A DNA stretch of 5,002 nucleotides from Bacillota bacterium (GTDB lineage: Bacteria; Bacillota_B; Desulfitobacteriia; Desulfitobacteriales; Desulfitobacteriaceae). Below are positions 1 to 5,002 of this stretch, piece by piece (position 1 is the stretch's first letter; every line of letters begins with the position of its first letter). Position numbers and translations under genes: made by a program. The notes below the pieces were generated by a model. The model saw only the letters and a program-made list of their open reading frames with translations, did not search any database and was not told where the DNA came from. Location of the stretch: NCBI GenBank assembly GCA_021779415.1, contig JAJYAS010000323.1, positions 1-5,002 of the forward strand. The letters run 5' to 3'.

Positions 1-1
1 T

Positions 2-244
2 CCGGTCGATATTCAAATCTATGGCATGGACAAGCCCCGTTTGGTTACGGAGGTTATGAACATCGTCTTAGATACGCACACCCATATTCTGGGCATAAAT
101 GCCCGAGTTGGGAAAGAAAATGTTGCTCACATTCAACTCCGTGTTGAGATACGAAATCTTGAACAGCTTAAAATGGTGATGCATAAAATCCGAAAGATCA
201 AAGATATTACCGAGGTCAAGCGGATTCATTCAGGAGGAAAGTAA
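2..244 (+). CDS. relA: RelA/SpoT family (p)ppGpp synthetase/hydrolase, C-terminal ACT domain (5' partial)
   Basis: Only the last 80 codons are in the window; the frame is open to the left edge, so the ATG at 26 is internal. The visible residues, beginning [18 protein letters not shown], form a beta-alpha-beta-beta-alpha-beta ACT (RAM) domain like the C-terminus of long Rel enzymes: a V-D-I strand, then G-x-D-(K/R)-P-x-L-(V/L) with a helix, a strand ending in INARVG, a strand around IQLRVEI, a helix around [11 protein letters not shown], and a last strand ending TEVKRI. Long Rel proteins make and degrade the stringent-response alarmone (p)ppGpp on starved ribosomes, and the ACT domain takes part in ribosome and ligand sensing. 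The gene sits immediately before dtd, the usual Firmicutes order, and its last codons carry the dtd ribosome binding site. The catalytic domains are not visible, so synthetase versus hydrolase activity cannot be judged. The family call rests on the ACT domain plus synteny. Confidence 0.88.
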   Translation, partial: PVDIQIYGMDKPRLVTEVMNIVLDTHTHILGINARVGKENVAHIQLRVEIRNLEQLKMVMHKIRKIKDITEVKRIHSGGK

Positions 245-245
245 C

Positions 246-695
246 ATGCGCAGTGTGGTTCAACGCGTGAAACGCGCCTCAGTGACCGTGGATGGAAAAA
301 CCGTGGGGGAAATAACGATGGGTCTCTTGATCCTGTTGGCTGTTGGACCTGAGGACGGACCGGGTGATTTAACTTGGATTGTTGATAAACTTGTTGGCCT
401 GCGGATCTTTGAAGATGAAGAGGGAAAAATGAACCGTTCCGTTCAGGAGGTGGGCGGAGAAATCTTGATGGTTTCTCAGTTTACTCTTTATGGCGATTGT
501 CGAAAGGGGAAACGACCCAGTTTTTCAGCCGCTGCACCGCCTGAAAAGGCAAAGCTCCTGTTTGAACAAGTGGTAGAGGAAACCCGAAGGCGTGGGCTCA
601 AGGTGGAAACAGGGGTCTTTCAAGCAGAGATGGATGTGGCCCTCATTAATCATGGGCCGGTAACGATACTGTTGGATAGTGAGAAGAAATTCTAA
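246..695 (+). CDS. dtd: D-aminoacyl-tRNA deacylase
   Basis: Removes D-amino acids (and glycine mischarged on tRNA-Ala) from tRNA, a cytosolic chiral proofreading enzyme that works as a homodimer. The 149-residue length is typical. The start [17 protein letters not shown] is the classic DTD N-terminus. Both signature motifs are present: SQFTLYGD with Thr80, and N-x-G-P-V-T at residues 135-140 with the Gly137-Pro138 pair that forms the cross-subunit chiral filter. The x of NxGP is His136 where Asp is common; this position is variable and the Gly-Pro is intact. The region [16 protein letters not shown] (about 87-102) is also typical. The ATG lies one base after the upstream stop, with AGGAGG at 232-237 and 8 bases of spacing, indicating coupled expression with relA. 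It is one of several translation-quality genes here, alongside hisS and aspS. Confidence 0.97.
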   Translation: MRSVVQRVKRASVTVDGKTVGEITMGLLILLAVGPEDGPGDLTWIVDKLVGLRIFEDEEGKMNRSVQEVGGEILMVSQFTLYGDCRKGKRPSFSAAAPPEKAKLLFEQVVEETRRRGLKVETGVFQAEMDVALINHGPVTILLDSEKKF

Positions 696-696
696 G

Positions 697-702
697 GGAG
701 GG
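697..702 (+). promoter_or_regulatory. Ribosome binding site that decides the hydrolase start
   Basis: GGGAGG lies just after the dtd stop. It is only 1 base from the ATG at 704 but 7 bases from the in-frame GTG at 710. Normal Shine-Dalgarno spacing therefore favours the GTG. Confidence 0.7.
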
Positions 703-709
703 AATGTTC

Positions 710-1330
710 GTGATTGAGGGACGAGCGATGGGGTCCATGGGAGCAAATTGTTACCTGTATGCTTGTATGGAAAGCAAGAAGGCAGTCATCATTGACCCAG
801 GAGCGGATGGAAAAAGGATTTACCGCTGGGTTCTGGAAAAGGGTCTCAAGGTGGATTACATTCTGTTGACCCACGGGCATGTAGACCACATCGGTGCTGT
901 GGATGAACTCAGAGAGTTGTTAGGGGAAGTTTCAGTAGGAATTCATGCGGGTGACGCTGGAATGCTCACGGATGGAAAGCAGAATCTTTCGAGTTATTTC
1001 GGACCTGGTCTAGTGCTTAAAAAGGCGGACTTTCTGCTTCAAGACCGACAAGAACTGGCTATTGGCAAAGAAGTCTTAAAAGTGATCTCCACGCCAGGAC
1101 ACTCTCCGGGGGGAGTTTGCTTTTTGTGTTCTGAGGGTCTGTTTAGTGGGGATACTCTATTTGCCGGGTCAATTGGCAGAACTGACTTTCCAGGAGGATC
1201 AATGAATCAACTCCTTGATGGAGTTAAGAAAAAGTTGCTCATCCTTCCGGAAGAGACCCGGGTTTTTCCTGGGCACGGTGAAGAGACAAGCATCGGTGAA
1301 GAAAAGCGGGATAATCCCTTCTTGGTATGA
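710..1330 (+). CDS. Metallo-beta-lactamase-fold hydrolase, glyoxalase-II-like
   Basis: A 206-residue cytosolic hydrolase with two probable active-site metals; the substrate is not known. From the GTG start, the metal-binding motif T-H-G-H-V-D-H is at about residues 54-60 (His55, His57, Asp59, His60). It is followed by PGHSPG (His130), SGDTLF (Asp148) and FPGHG (His189). This is the full ligand set of hydroxyacylglutathione-hydrolase-like proteins. The N-terminal GANCYLY strand is typical of the short GloB-like group found in bacteria. The protein ends soon after the last histidine, so it lacks the extra C-terminal helical domain of true glyoxalase II, and a thioester or related hydrolase role is only an inference. 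No signal peptide is seen. The GTG at 710 is chosen because of ribosome-binding-site spacing; the ATG at 704 would add two residues. It follows dtd by 14 bases and is probably in the same operon. Confidence 0.9.
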   Translation: MIEGRAMGSMGANCYLYACMESKKAVIIDPGADGKRIYRWVLEKGLKVDYILLTHGHVDHIGAVDELRELLGEVSVGIHAGDAGMLTDGKQNLSSYFGPGLVLKKADFLLQDRQELAIGKEVLKVISTPGHSPGGVCFLCSEGLFSGDTLFAGSIGRTDFPGGSMNQLLDGVKKKLLILPEETRVFPGHGEETSIGEEKRDNPFLV

Positions 1331-1379
1331 GAATCCTTGTAGAAGCACAACTATTAAATCTAGAAAATCCGAGAAAAAG

Positions 1380-1409
1380 TTGACAGCTAATAATAATATT
1401 TGATATTAT
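1380..1409 (+). promoter_or_regulatory. Sigma-A-type promoter of the hisS-aspS operon
   Basis: TTGACA at 1380-1385, an 18-bp spacer, and TATTAT at 1404-1409 (5 of 6 matches to TATAAT), with a TG at 1401-1402 placed as an extended -10 element. Transcription would begin near 1416, so the transcript would carry the whole T-box leader. An inverted repeat covers the spacer and the -10 box. Confidence 0.8.
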
Positions 1410-1413
1410 TATT
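1389..1413. repeat. Perfect 11-bp AT-only inverted repeat over the hisS promoter -10 region
   Basis: Left arm AATAATAATAT (1389-1399), centre TTG, right arm ATATTATTATT (1403-1413), with no mismatches. It spans the downstream half of the promoter spacer and the whole -10 box. It could be a repressor operator or simply an AT-rich melting region. It is not a terminator: it contains no G-C pairs and no T tract follows it. Confidence 0.85.
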
Positions 1414-1605
1414 GATAAACATTAAATCATATGAGATGCTCAATGATATCTTTTAGAAAAATTCCGCGTTACTCTTTCTCCAGGGAGGGCTAGCAAGACT
1501 GGAACTAGCCTGAAGGACACTCGGTAGGACGCTCTAAAAGGAGTAGGCTTGTAACGGGTAGTTTCGTTAACGACTGAAAAGTGGGCGGAAAGATTTCCGT
1601 CAATT

Positions 1606-1635
1606 AGGGTGGCACCACGAGAAGTTCTCGTCCCT
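1606..1635 (+). promoter_or_regulatory. T-box antiterminator
   Basis: Helix A1 is AGGG 1606-1609 with CCCU 1632-1635. The seven-base bulge UGGCACC spans 1610-1616. Helix A2 is ACGAG 1617-1621 with CUCGU 1627-1631, closing on an AAGUU loop. The UGGC in the bulge pairs with the free 3' end of uncharged tRNA. The fold uses the left arm of the terminator hairpin, so the two structures are mutually exclusive. Confidence 0.93.
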
Positions 1636-1665
1636 TGCGCAAAGCAAGGAACGAGAACTTCTTTT
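1621..1665 (+). terminator. Conditional intrinsic terminator of the T-box
   Basis: Left arm GAAGTTCTCGTCCCTTGC (1621-1638), loop GCAAA, right arm GCAAGGAACGAGAACTTC (1644-1661): 17 of 18 positions pair with one C-A mismatch. A short TTTT run follows at 1662-1665. It lies 26 bases before the hisS start. The T run is short, so termination may be leaky. Confidence 0.92.
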
Positions 1666-1691
1666 ATACTAGATCAAGGAGGAATTAAATT

Positions 1692-2963
1692 ATGGCAATC
1701 CAGCGTCCTAAAGGAACTCAGGATTTATTGCCAGGTTCAGTCGAACAATGGCAATATCTCGAAGAAACAATTCGCTCTGTTTGCCGCGAATATGGCTACG
1801 AAGAGATTCGCACCCCGATGTTTGAAGCAACAGAACTTTTTCAACGAGGGGTTGGACAAACGACCGATATCGTCCAGAAAGAAATGTATACCTTTTTAGA
1901 CAAAGGGGATCGCTCAATGACCCTTCGTCCAGAAGGGACGGCTTCCGTTTGCCGTGCTTATGTTGAGAACAAGCTTCACGGCCAACCTCAACCCGTTAAG
2001 CTTTACTATATGGGTCCTATGTTTCGCTATGAACGCCCGCAAAGCGGACGCTTTCGTCAGTTTCATCAATTTGGAGCTGAAGTGTTAGGTGCGGATCAAC
2101 CTCTGGTTGATGCAGAAGTGATCAATTTAGTTTGGAATTTATATCAACGTCTGGGACTTACCCAGCTTGAAGTCCATGTTAATTCAGTGGGCTGTCCGGT
2201 TTGCCGCGCTAAACACCGCGAACAACTACAGGACTTTCTAGCCTCGCGACGTAACGAACTTTGTAAGGACTGCCAGGACCGCTTTGAACGCAACCCCTTG
2301 CGTATCCTGGACTGTAAGAATCCGTCCTGTCAAACAGTAACAGCGGGAGCTCCGACAACTCATGATACCCTTTGTGAGGACTGCAGCACGCATTTTGAAA
2401 GGGTTCTTGCCTTGTTGAACGTAGCAGGTGTGGTATATCGAGTGAATCCGCGCTTGGTGCGTGGCCTTGATTATTACACAAAGACAGCGTTTGAAGTGAT
2501 GGTGGAGGAAATTGGAGCCCAAAGCGCTATCTGCGGAGGGGGTCGCTATGATAAGCTGGTTGAAGAAATTGGTGGACCACCAACCCCAGGTATCGGATTC
2601 GCCATGGGAATCGAGCGCGTCTTAACAGCACTTCAGGTTCAACACAAACTTCCTGAGGAAAAGACAGGGCTATTTGCAATGCTAATTGCCTTAGGTGAGA
2701 AGGCTCAGAACAAAGGCTTTTCACTCCTGGGTGACTTAAGGGCACAGGGTATGCCAGTAAGTATGGATTTGCAGGGCCGAAATTTGAAGGCCCAACTCAA
2801 AGCGGCTAATCGCCAGAATGCCCGCTATGCGTTGATTCTCGGGGAAGAAGAGTTAGAGAGAAACATGCTCATCCTTAGGGATTTAACGCTAGGGGAACAA
2901 AGCGAGGTTCCGTTGGCTGAGGCAGTCGAGGAATTAATCAAGAAGTATCAGAGGGGTGTTTAG
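1692..2963 (+). CDS. hisS: Histidyl-tRNA synthetase
   Basis: Charges tRNA-His with histidine using ATP; a cytosolic class IIa homodimer. The 423 residues match the bacterial family (about 420-430). The start [14 protein letters not shown] is the standard HisRS opening. Motif 1 falls around 39-56 ([17 protein letters not shown]), followed by TLRPEGTAS (77-85). Motif 2 is [18 protein letters not shown] (111-128) with Arg112. The histidine-specific LVRGLDYYT (255-263) carries catalytic Arg257, CGGGRYDKL is at 281-289, and motif 3 [12 protein letters not shown] (299-310) carries Arg309. From about 325 to the end is the anticodon-binding domain. The insertion region at 168-231 holds four cysteine pairs (168/171, 191/194, 208/213, 228/231). 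The start is supported by AAGGAGG at 1676-1682 with 9 bases of spacing. Expression is under the T-box just upstream. aspS begins 1 base after the stop. Confidence 0.98.
   Translation: MAIQRPKGTQDLLPGSVEQWQYLEETIRSVCREYGYEEIRTPMFEATELFQRGVGQTTDIVQKEMYTFLDKGDRSMTLRPEGTASVCRAYVENKLHGQPQPVKLYYMGPMFRYERPQSGRFRQFHQFGAEVLGADQPLVDAEVINLVWNLYQRLGLTQLEVHVNSVGCPVCRAKHREQLQDFLASRRNELCKDCQDRFERNPLRILDCKNPSCQTVTAGAPTTHDTLCEDCSTHFERVLALLNVAGVVYRVNPRLVRGLDYYTKTAFEVMVEEIGAQSAICGGGRYDKLVEEIGGPPTPGIGFAMGIERVLTALQVQHKLPEEKTGLFAMLIALGEKAQNKGFSLLGDLRAQGMPVSMDLQGRNLKAQLKAANRQNARYALILGEEELERNMLILRDLTLGEQSEVPLAEAVEELIKKYQRGV
2951..2956 (+). promoter_or_regulatory. aspS ribosome binding site inside the hisS 3' end
   Basis: GAGGGG in the last hisS codons lies 8 bases before the ATG at 2965. 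The alternative in-frame GTG at 2956 overlaps this site, so it could not use it. This sets the aspS start at 2965. Confidence 0.75.
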
Positions 2964-2964
2964 C

Positions 2965-4746
2965 ATGACAATATTTTCAGAACGGGTTCAAAATGGAGAG
3001 TTAGGGCTAGGAAAAGTTGGACAAGTTGTTCGGCTGTTGGGATGGGTTCAGCGACGTCGTGATCACGGAGGGTTAATTTTTGTTGATCTGAGGGATCGTT
3101 CCGGTATGGTTCAAGTTGTTTTTGACCCAGAGAAGATGGGAGATGGGTTTGCTCAGGCGGAAAGTCTTCGTTCCGAATTCGTAGTCTCCATTCAAGGTCT
3201 TGTCATTGCACGACCAGAGGGGATGATTAACCCCAACTTAGCAACGGGAGAAATTGAGGTCGTTGCCAATTCGTTGGATATTTTGAATGGAGCAAAAACT
3301 CCTCCTTACTATCTTGTTGATCAAGTGGAGGTTGATGAAACTGTACGACTAAAATATCGTTATCTGGATTTGCGTCGCCCAGAAATGCAGGCTGTATTTA
3401 AAATTCGACATCAAGTCATGCAAATCATGCGCAATTTCTTCGACAGTCAGGGCTTCTTAGAAATTGAAACCCCGATACTTACAAAATCCACCCCGGAAGG
3501 GGCTCGAGACTATCTCGTGCCAAGTCGGGTTCGTCCAGGAGAATTTTATGCCTTGCCTCAGTCCCCCCAAATCTATAAGCAACTCCTTATGGTGGGGGGT
3601 ATGGAGAAGTATTTTCAAATCGCTCGTTGTTTCCGGGATGAGGATCTGAGAGCAGACCGGCAACCGGAATTTACCCAACTTGATGTTGAGATGTCCTTCG
3701 TCGAGGTAGAGGATATCCTTCCTATGATGGAACAGTTAATGGTGAGAATTTTTGGAGAAACGATTGGGAAAACTATAGCGGTGCCCTTTCCTCGTCTAAC
3801 TTATAAGGACGCCATGGAACGTTACGGATCTGATAAACCGGATACACGCTTCGGGATGGAACTTGTCGATGTAGGAGACCTTGTGGGCAAAGCGGGATTT
3901 AAAGTGTTTGCCAATGCTGTAGCGAGTGGCGGGAGCGTGAAATGTATCTGTGCCAAGGGGTGTTCTAGCCTGCCGCGTCGTGAGATTGATGACTTAGGAA
4001 AGTTCGTCAGCACTTATCGAGCCAAGGGCTTAGCCTGGATTGTGTTGGCTGAGGAAGGGATTAAATCGCCCATCGCCAAATTCTTTACCGAAGAAGAAAT
4101 GAAGGCTTTAATTGAACGCATGGCTGCCGAGACTGGGGATATCTTATTCTTCGTCGCTGACACCTACCCAATCGTCTGTGATGCGCTGGGGCATCTCCGG
4201 TTGGAATTGGGTAAACGATTAGGACTAATTCCGGAAGATGCACTGAACTTCTTATGGGTTACGGAATTCCCACTCCTAGAATATGATGAAGAACAACAAC
4301 GTCACATCGCTATTCACCACCCATTCACTGCACCCATGGATGAAGATTTGCCCCTTCTAGAGACGGAACCGCTTCAAGTTCGGGCAAAAGCGTATGACAT
4401 GGTACTTAACGGCACAGAACTTGGAGGGGGGAGTATTCGGATTCATCGTCGTGGAGTTCAAGAACGACTATTCAGCTTGCTAGGGATGTCCGAGGAAGAA
4501 GCAGTAGCCAAGTTCGGATTTCTCCTCGAAGCTTTTGAATATGGTACTCCGCCTCATGGGGGAGTCGCTTTTGGGCTTGACAGAATGATTATGCTTTTAT
4601 CTGGAAAGGATAACATTCGGGACGTGATCGCCTTCCCAAAAACGCAAAGTGCCTCAGATTTAATGGCTCAAGCTCCTTCGACCGTGGCGGATAAACAATT
4701 AAAGGAATTGCATATTAAAACGAATCTTGAGATGCCCAATATTTAA
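2965..4746 (+). CDS. aspS: Aspartyl-tRNA synthetase, bacterial type, probably non-discriminating
   Basis: Charges tRNA with aspartate; a cytosolic class IIb dimer. Length is 593 residues from the ATG at 2965 (E. coli about 590). An N-terminal OB-fold anticodon-binding domain covers about 1-105 ([20 protein letters not shown]). The class II core follows, with [20 protein letters not shown] (163-182), the QSPQ aspartate-binding loop (199-202), motif 2 [18 protein letters not shown] (Arg224) and motif 3 GVAFGLDRM (533-541, Arg540). The bacterial GAD insertion lies at about 296-415. His34 and Gly86 match the residues reported in non-discriminating AspRS, where discriminating enzymes such as E. 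coli have Leu and Lys. That implies charging of both tRNA-Asp and tRNA-Asn, with GatCAB correcting the latter; gatCAB is not in the window. The GAD domain has a C-x-C-x3-C cluster (327, 329, 333). It follows hisS by 1 base and shares its T-box. Confidence 0.98.
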   Translation: MTIFSERVQNGELGLGKVGQVVRLLGWVQRRRDHGGLIFVDLRDRSGMVQVVFDPEKMGDGFAQAESLRSEFVVSIQGLVIARPEGMINPNLATGEIEVVANSLDILNGAKTPPYYLVDQVEVDETVRLKYRYLDLRRPEMQAVFKIRHQVMQIMRNFFDSQGFLEIETPILTKSTPEGARDYLVPSRVRPGEFYALPQSPQIYKQLLMVGGMEKYFQIARCFRDEDLRADRQPEFTQLDVEMSFVEVEDILPMMEQLMVRIFGETIGKTIAVPFPRLTYKDAMERYGSDKPDTRFGMELVDVGDLVGKAGFKVFANAVASGGSVKCICAKGCSSLPRREIDDLGKFVSTYRAKGLAWIVLAEEGIKSPIAKFFTEEEMKALIERMAAETGDILFFVADTYPIVCDALGHLRLELGKRLGLIPEDALNFLWVTEFPLLEYDEEQQRHIAIHHPFTAPMDEDLPLLETEPLQVRAKAYDMVLNGTELGGGSIRIHRRGVQERLFSLLGMSEEEAVAKFGFLLEAFEYGTPPHGGVAFGLDRMIMLLSGKDNIRDVIAFPKTQSASDLMAQAPSTVADKQLKELHIKTNLEMPNI

Positions 4747-4768
4747 GTCATTTTATTTTAAGAACCAT

Positions 4769-4797
4769 TTGACAGGGGAGAAGGCATTGGCTATAAT
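4769..4797 (+). promoter_or_regulatory. Consensus sigma-A promoter of the CsoR-family gene
   Basis: TTGACA at 4769-4774, a 17-bp spacer, and TATAAT at 4792-4797: a perfect consensus match, with start of transcription expected near 4804. So strong a promoter ahead of a repressor gene fits a unit kept off by its own product. It separates this unit from aspS, although no clear terminator is visible between 4747 and 4768. Confidence 0.88.
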
Positions 4798-4807
4798 TAC
4801 ATTATAG
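4791..4807. repeat. 7-3-7 inverted repeat over the -10 box
   Basis: CTATAAT (4791-4797), spacer TAC, ATTATAG (4801-4807), perfectly paired. It covers the -10 box and the expected start of transcription. It resembles Fur-superfamily boxes in base composition, but its spacer is three bases instead of one, so no regulator can be named. Confidence 0.65.
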
Positions 4808-4808
4808 T

Positions 4809-4823
4809 TACCCCCTTAGGGTA
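4809..4823. promoter_or_regulatory. Probable CsoR-type operator
   Basis: TACCC (4809-4813), CCTTA, GGGTA (4819-4823): a perfect 5-bp inverted repeat with a C-rich centre. Known CsoR operators are short G/C tracts inside TACCC/GGGTA-like repeats. It lies just after the expected transcription start and upstream of the ribosome binding site, where a bound repressor would block transcription. Autoregulation by the adjacent gene product is the simplest reading. Confidence 0.65.
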
Positions 4824-4840
4824 TCGGAGGAATATTTGAC

Positions 4841-5002
4841 ATGATGAATTCGACCCCTTATTCAGAATCCAAAGAGGACCTTATCCGCAGATTAAAAAAA
4901 ATCGAAGGTCAAGTCAAAGGTATTCAACGTATGGTTGACAGTGATAAGTATTGTGTCGACGTGTTGATTCAAGTGGCGGCCGTCCGTGCAGCGATTAACA
5001 AA
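4841..5002 (+). CDS. CsoR/RcnR/FrmR-family metal-sensing transcriptional repressor (3' partial)
   Basis: The first 54 codons of a small all-helical DNA-binding repressor; the frame stays open to the right edge. After a short tail, residues 11-35 include LIRRLKKIEGQVKGIQRMV, the family's DNA-binding and dimer helix, followed by the helix around YCVDVLIQVAAVRAAI. Cys38 is the first metal-ligand cysteine of the family and matches the YCVDIL segment of Bacillus CsoR. The His and second Cys that would separate copper (CsoR), nickel/cobalt (RcnR), formaldehyde (FrmR) and sulfur (CstR) sensors lie about 25 and 29 residues further on, outside the window, so the ligand cannot be named. The downstream copper or sulfur genes often found with it are also outside. 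The first of two ATGs is chosen: GGAGG at 4826-4830 is 10 bases away. Its own promoter and likely operator lie just upstream. Confidence 0.93.
   Translation, partial: MMNSTPYSESKEDLIRRLKKIEGQVKGIQRMVDSDKYCVDVLIQVAAVRAAINK

Larger units (their letters stand above)
1450..1665 (+). ncRNA. T-box riboswitch leader of hisS-aspS
   Basis: A 5' leader RNA that binds uncharged tRNA and then lets transcription continue into hisS. Stem I can be drawn: the base helix 1450-1457 pairs with 1533-1540, GCGU 1466-1469 with ACGC 1529-1532, UUUC 1475-1478 with GAAG 1512-1515, and the apical helix GGCUAG 1488-1493 with CUAGCC 1505-1510. The specifier strand (1515-1521) reads GGACACU, giving GAC (Asp, 1516-1518, followed by the usual A) overlapping CAC (His, 1518-1520, followed by U). 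Stem III is CGGAA 1586-1590 with UUCCG 1595-1599. The conserved T-box AGGGUGGCACCACG is at 1606-1619. The base after UGG (C1613) would pair with a G73 discriminator, as in tRNA-Asp, rather than the C73 of tRNA-His. I therefore favour tRNA-Asp as the ligand, with tRNA-His possible. The region 1331-1691 holds no protein gene. Confidence 0.95.

Noticed and set aside
648..665. NHGPVT in place of NDGPVT in Dtd as a possible active-site defect
   Set aside because: The second position of the NxGP motif is variable in the family, and the key Gly-Pro and Thr80 are present.
1389..1413. The AT-only palindrome as a terminator for the upstream operon
   Set aside because: No G-C pairs in the stem, no T tract after it, and it lies within a good promoter.
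1609..1899. Plus-strand open frame starting in the T-box and running into hisS
   Set aside because: Its first part translates the antiterminator and terminator RNA and the rest is hisS in another frame; it has no start signal.
2209..2522. Two long minus-strand open frames inside hisS
   Set aside because: They overlap each other and a well-supported gene in full, have no ribosome binding site or recognisable motif, and read as frame shadows of hisS.
2956..2964. GTG start for aspS overlapping the end of hisS
   Set aside because: The codon is part of the GAGGGG ribosome binding site itself; ATG 2965 has correct spacing and gives a normal N-terminus.
4747..4768. Terminator between aspS and the CsoR-family gene
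   Set aside because: The stretch is T-rich but contains no inverted repeat able to form a stem, so none is called.
1..5002. A novel defence, mobile or biosynthetic system
   Set aside because: No repeats, integrase, transposase, CRISPR or unexplained gene cluster is present; every substantial open frame belongs to a known housekeeping or regulator family.

Overview
The window is a housekeeping block from a low- to mid-GC Gram-positive bacterium (Firmicutes). The order relA/spoT - dtd - metallo-beta-lactamase hydrolase - T-box - hisS - aspS, the strong AGGAGG-type ribosome binding sites and the T-box leader all fit Clostridia. A Desulfitobacterium/Desulfosporosinus-like member of the Peptococcaceae is my best guess from gene order and protein style. 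No database search was possible.

Bases 1-1330 hold three tightly packed plus-strand genes: the C-terminal ACT domain of a (p)ppGpp synthetase/hydrolase (5' end outside the window), D-aminoacyl-tRNA deacylase (dtd), and a glyoxalase-II-like metallo-beta-lactamase-fold hydrolase whose best start is a GTG at 710. The gaps are only 1 and 14 bases, so they are probably co-transcribed. I see no convincing terminator after the third gene.

Bases 1331-1691 contain no protein gene. They hold a sigma-A-type promoter (1380-1409, extended -10) overlapped by a perfect 11-bp AT-only inverted repeat, followed by a T-box riboswitch. The riboswitch has a stem I, a stem III hairpin, an antiterminator with the UGGCACC bulge, and a competing terminator just before hisS. 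The specifier region reads GGACACU, so an Asp codon (GAC) and a His codon (CAC) overlap, and the downstream operon encodes exactly HisRS and AspRS. The antiterminator base facing the tRNA discriminator is C, which fits tRNA-Asp (G73) and not tRNA-His (C73).

Bases 1692-4746 are hisS and aspS, joined with 1 base between stop and start. HisRS carries four cysteine pairs in its insertion region. AspRS carries the His and Gly residues associated with non-discriminating enzymes, which would supply Asp-tRNA-Asn for amidation.

Bases 4747-5002 start a new unit: a consensus promoter (TTGACA, 17 bp, TATAAT), a palindrome over the -10 box, a TACCC/GGGTA inverted repeat resembling a CsoR-type operator, and the first 54 codons of a CsoR/RcnR/FrmR-family metal-sensing repressor that probably controls itself.

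The genes are ordinary. The regulatory DNA (dual-codon T-box, palindromic promoters, self-operator) is where the interest lies.
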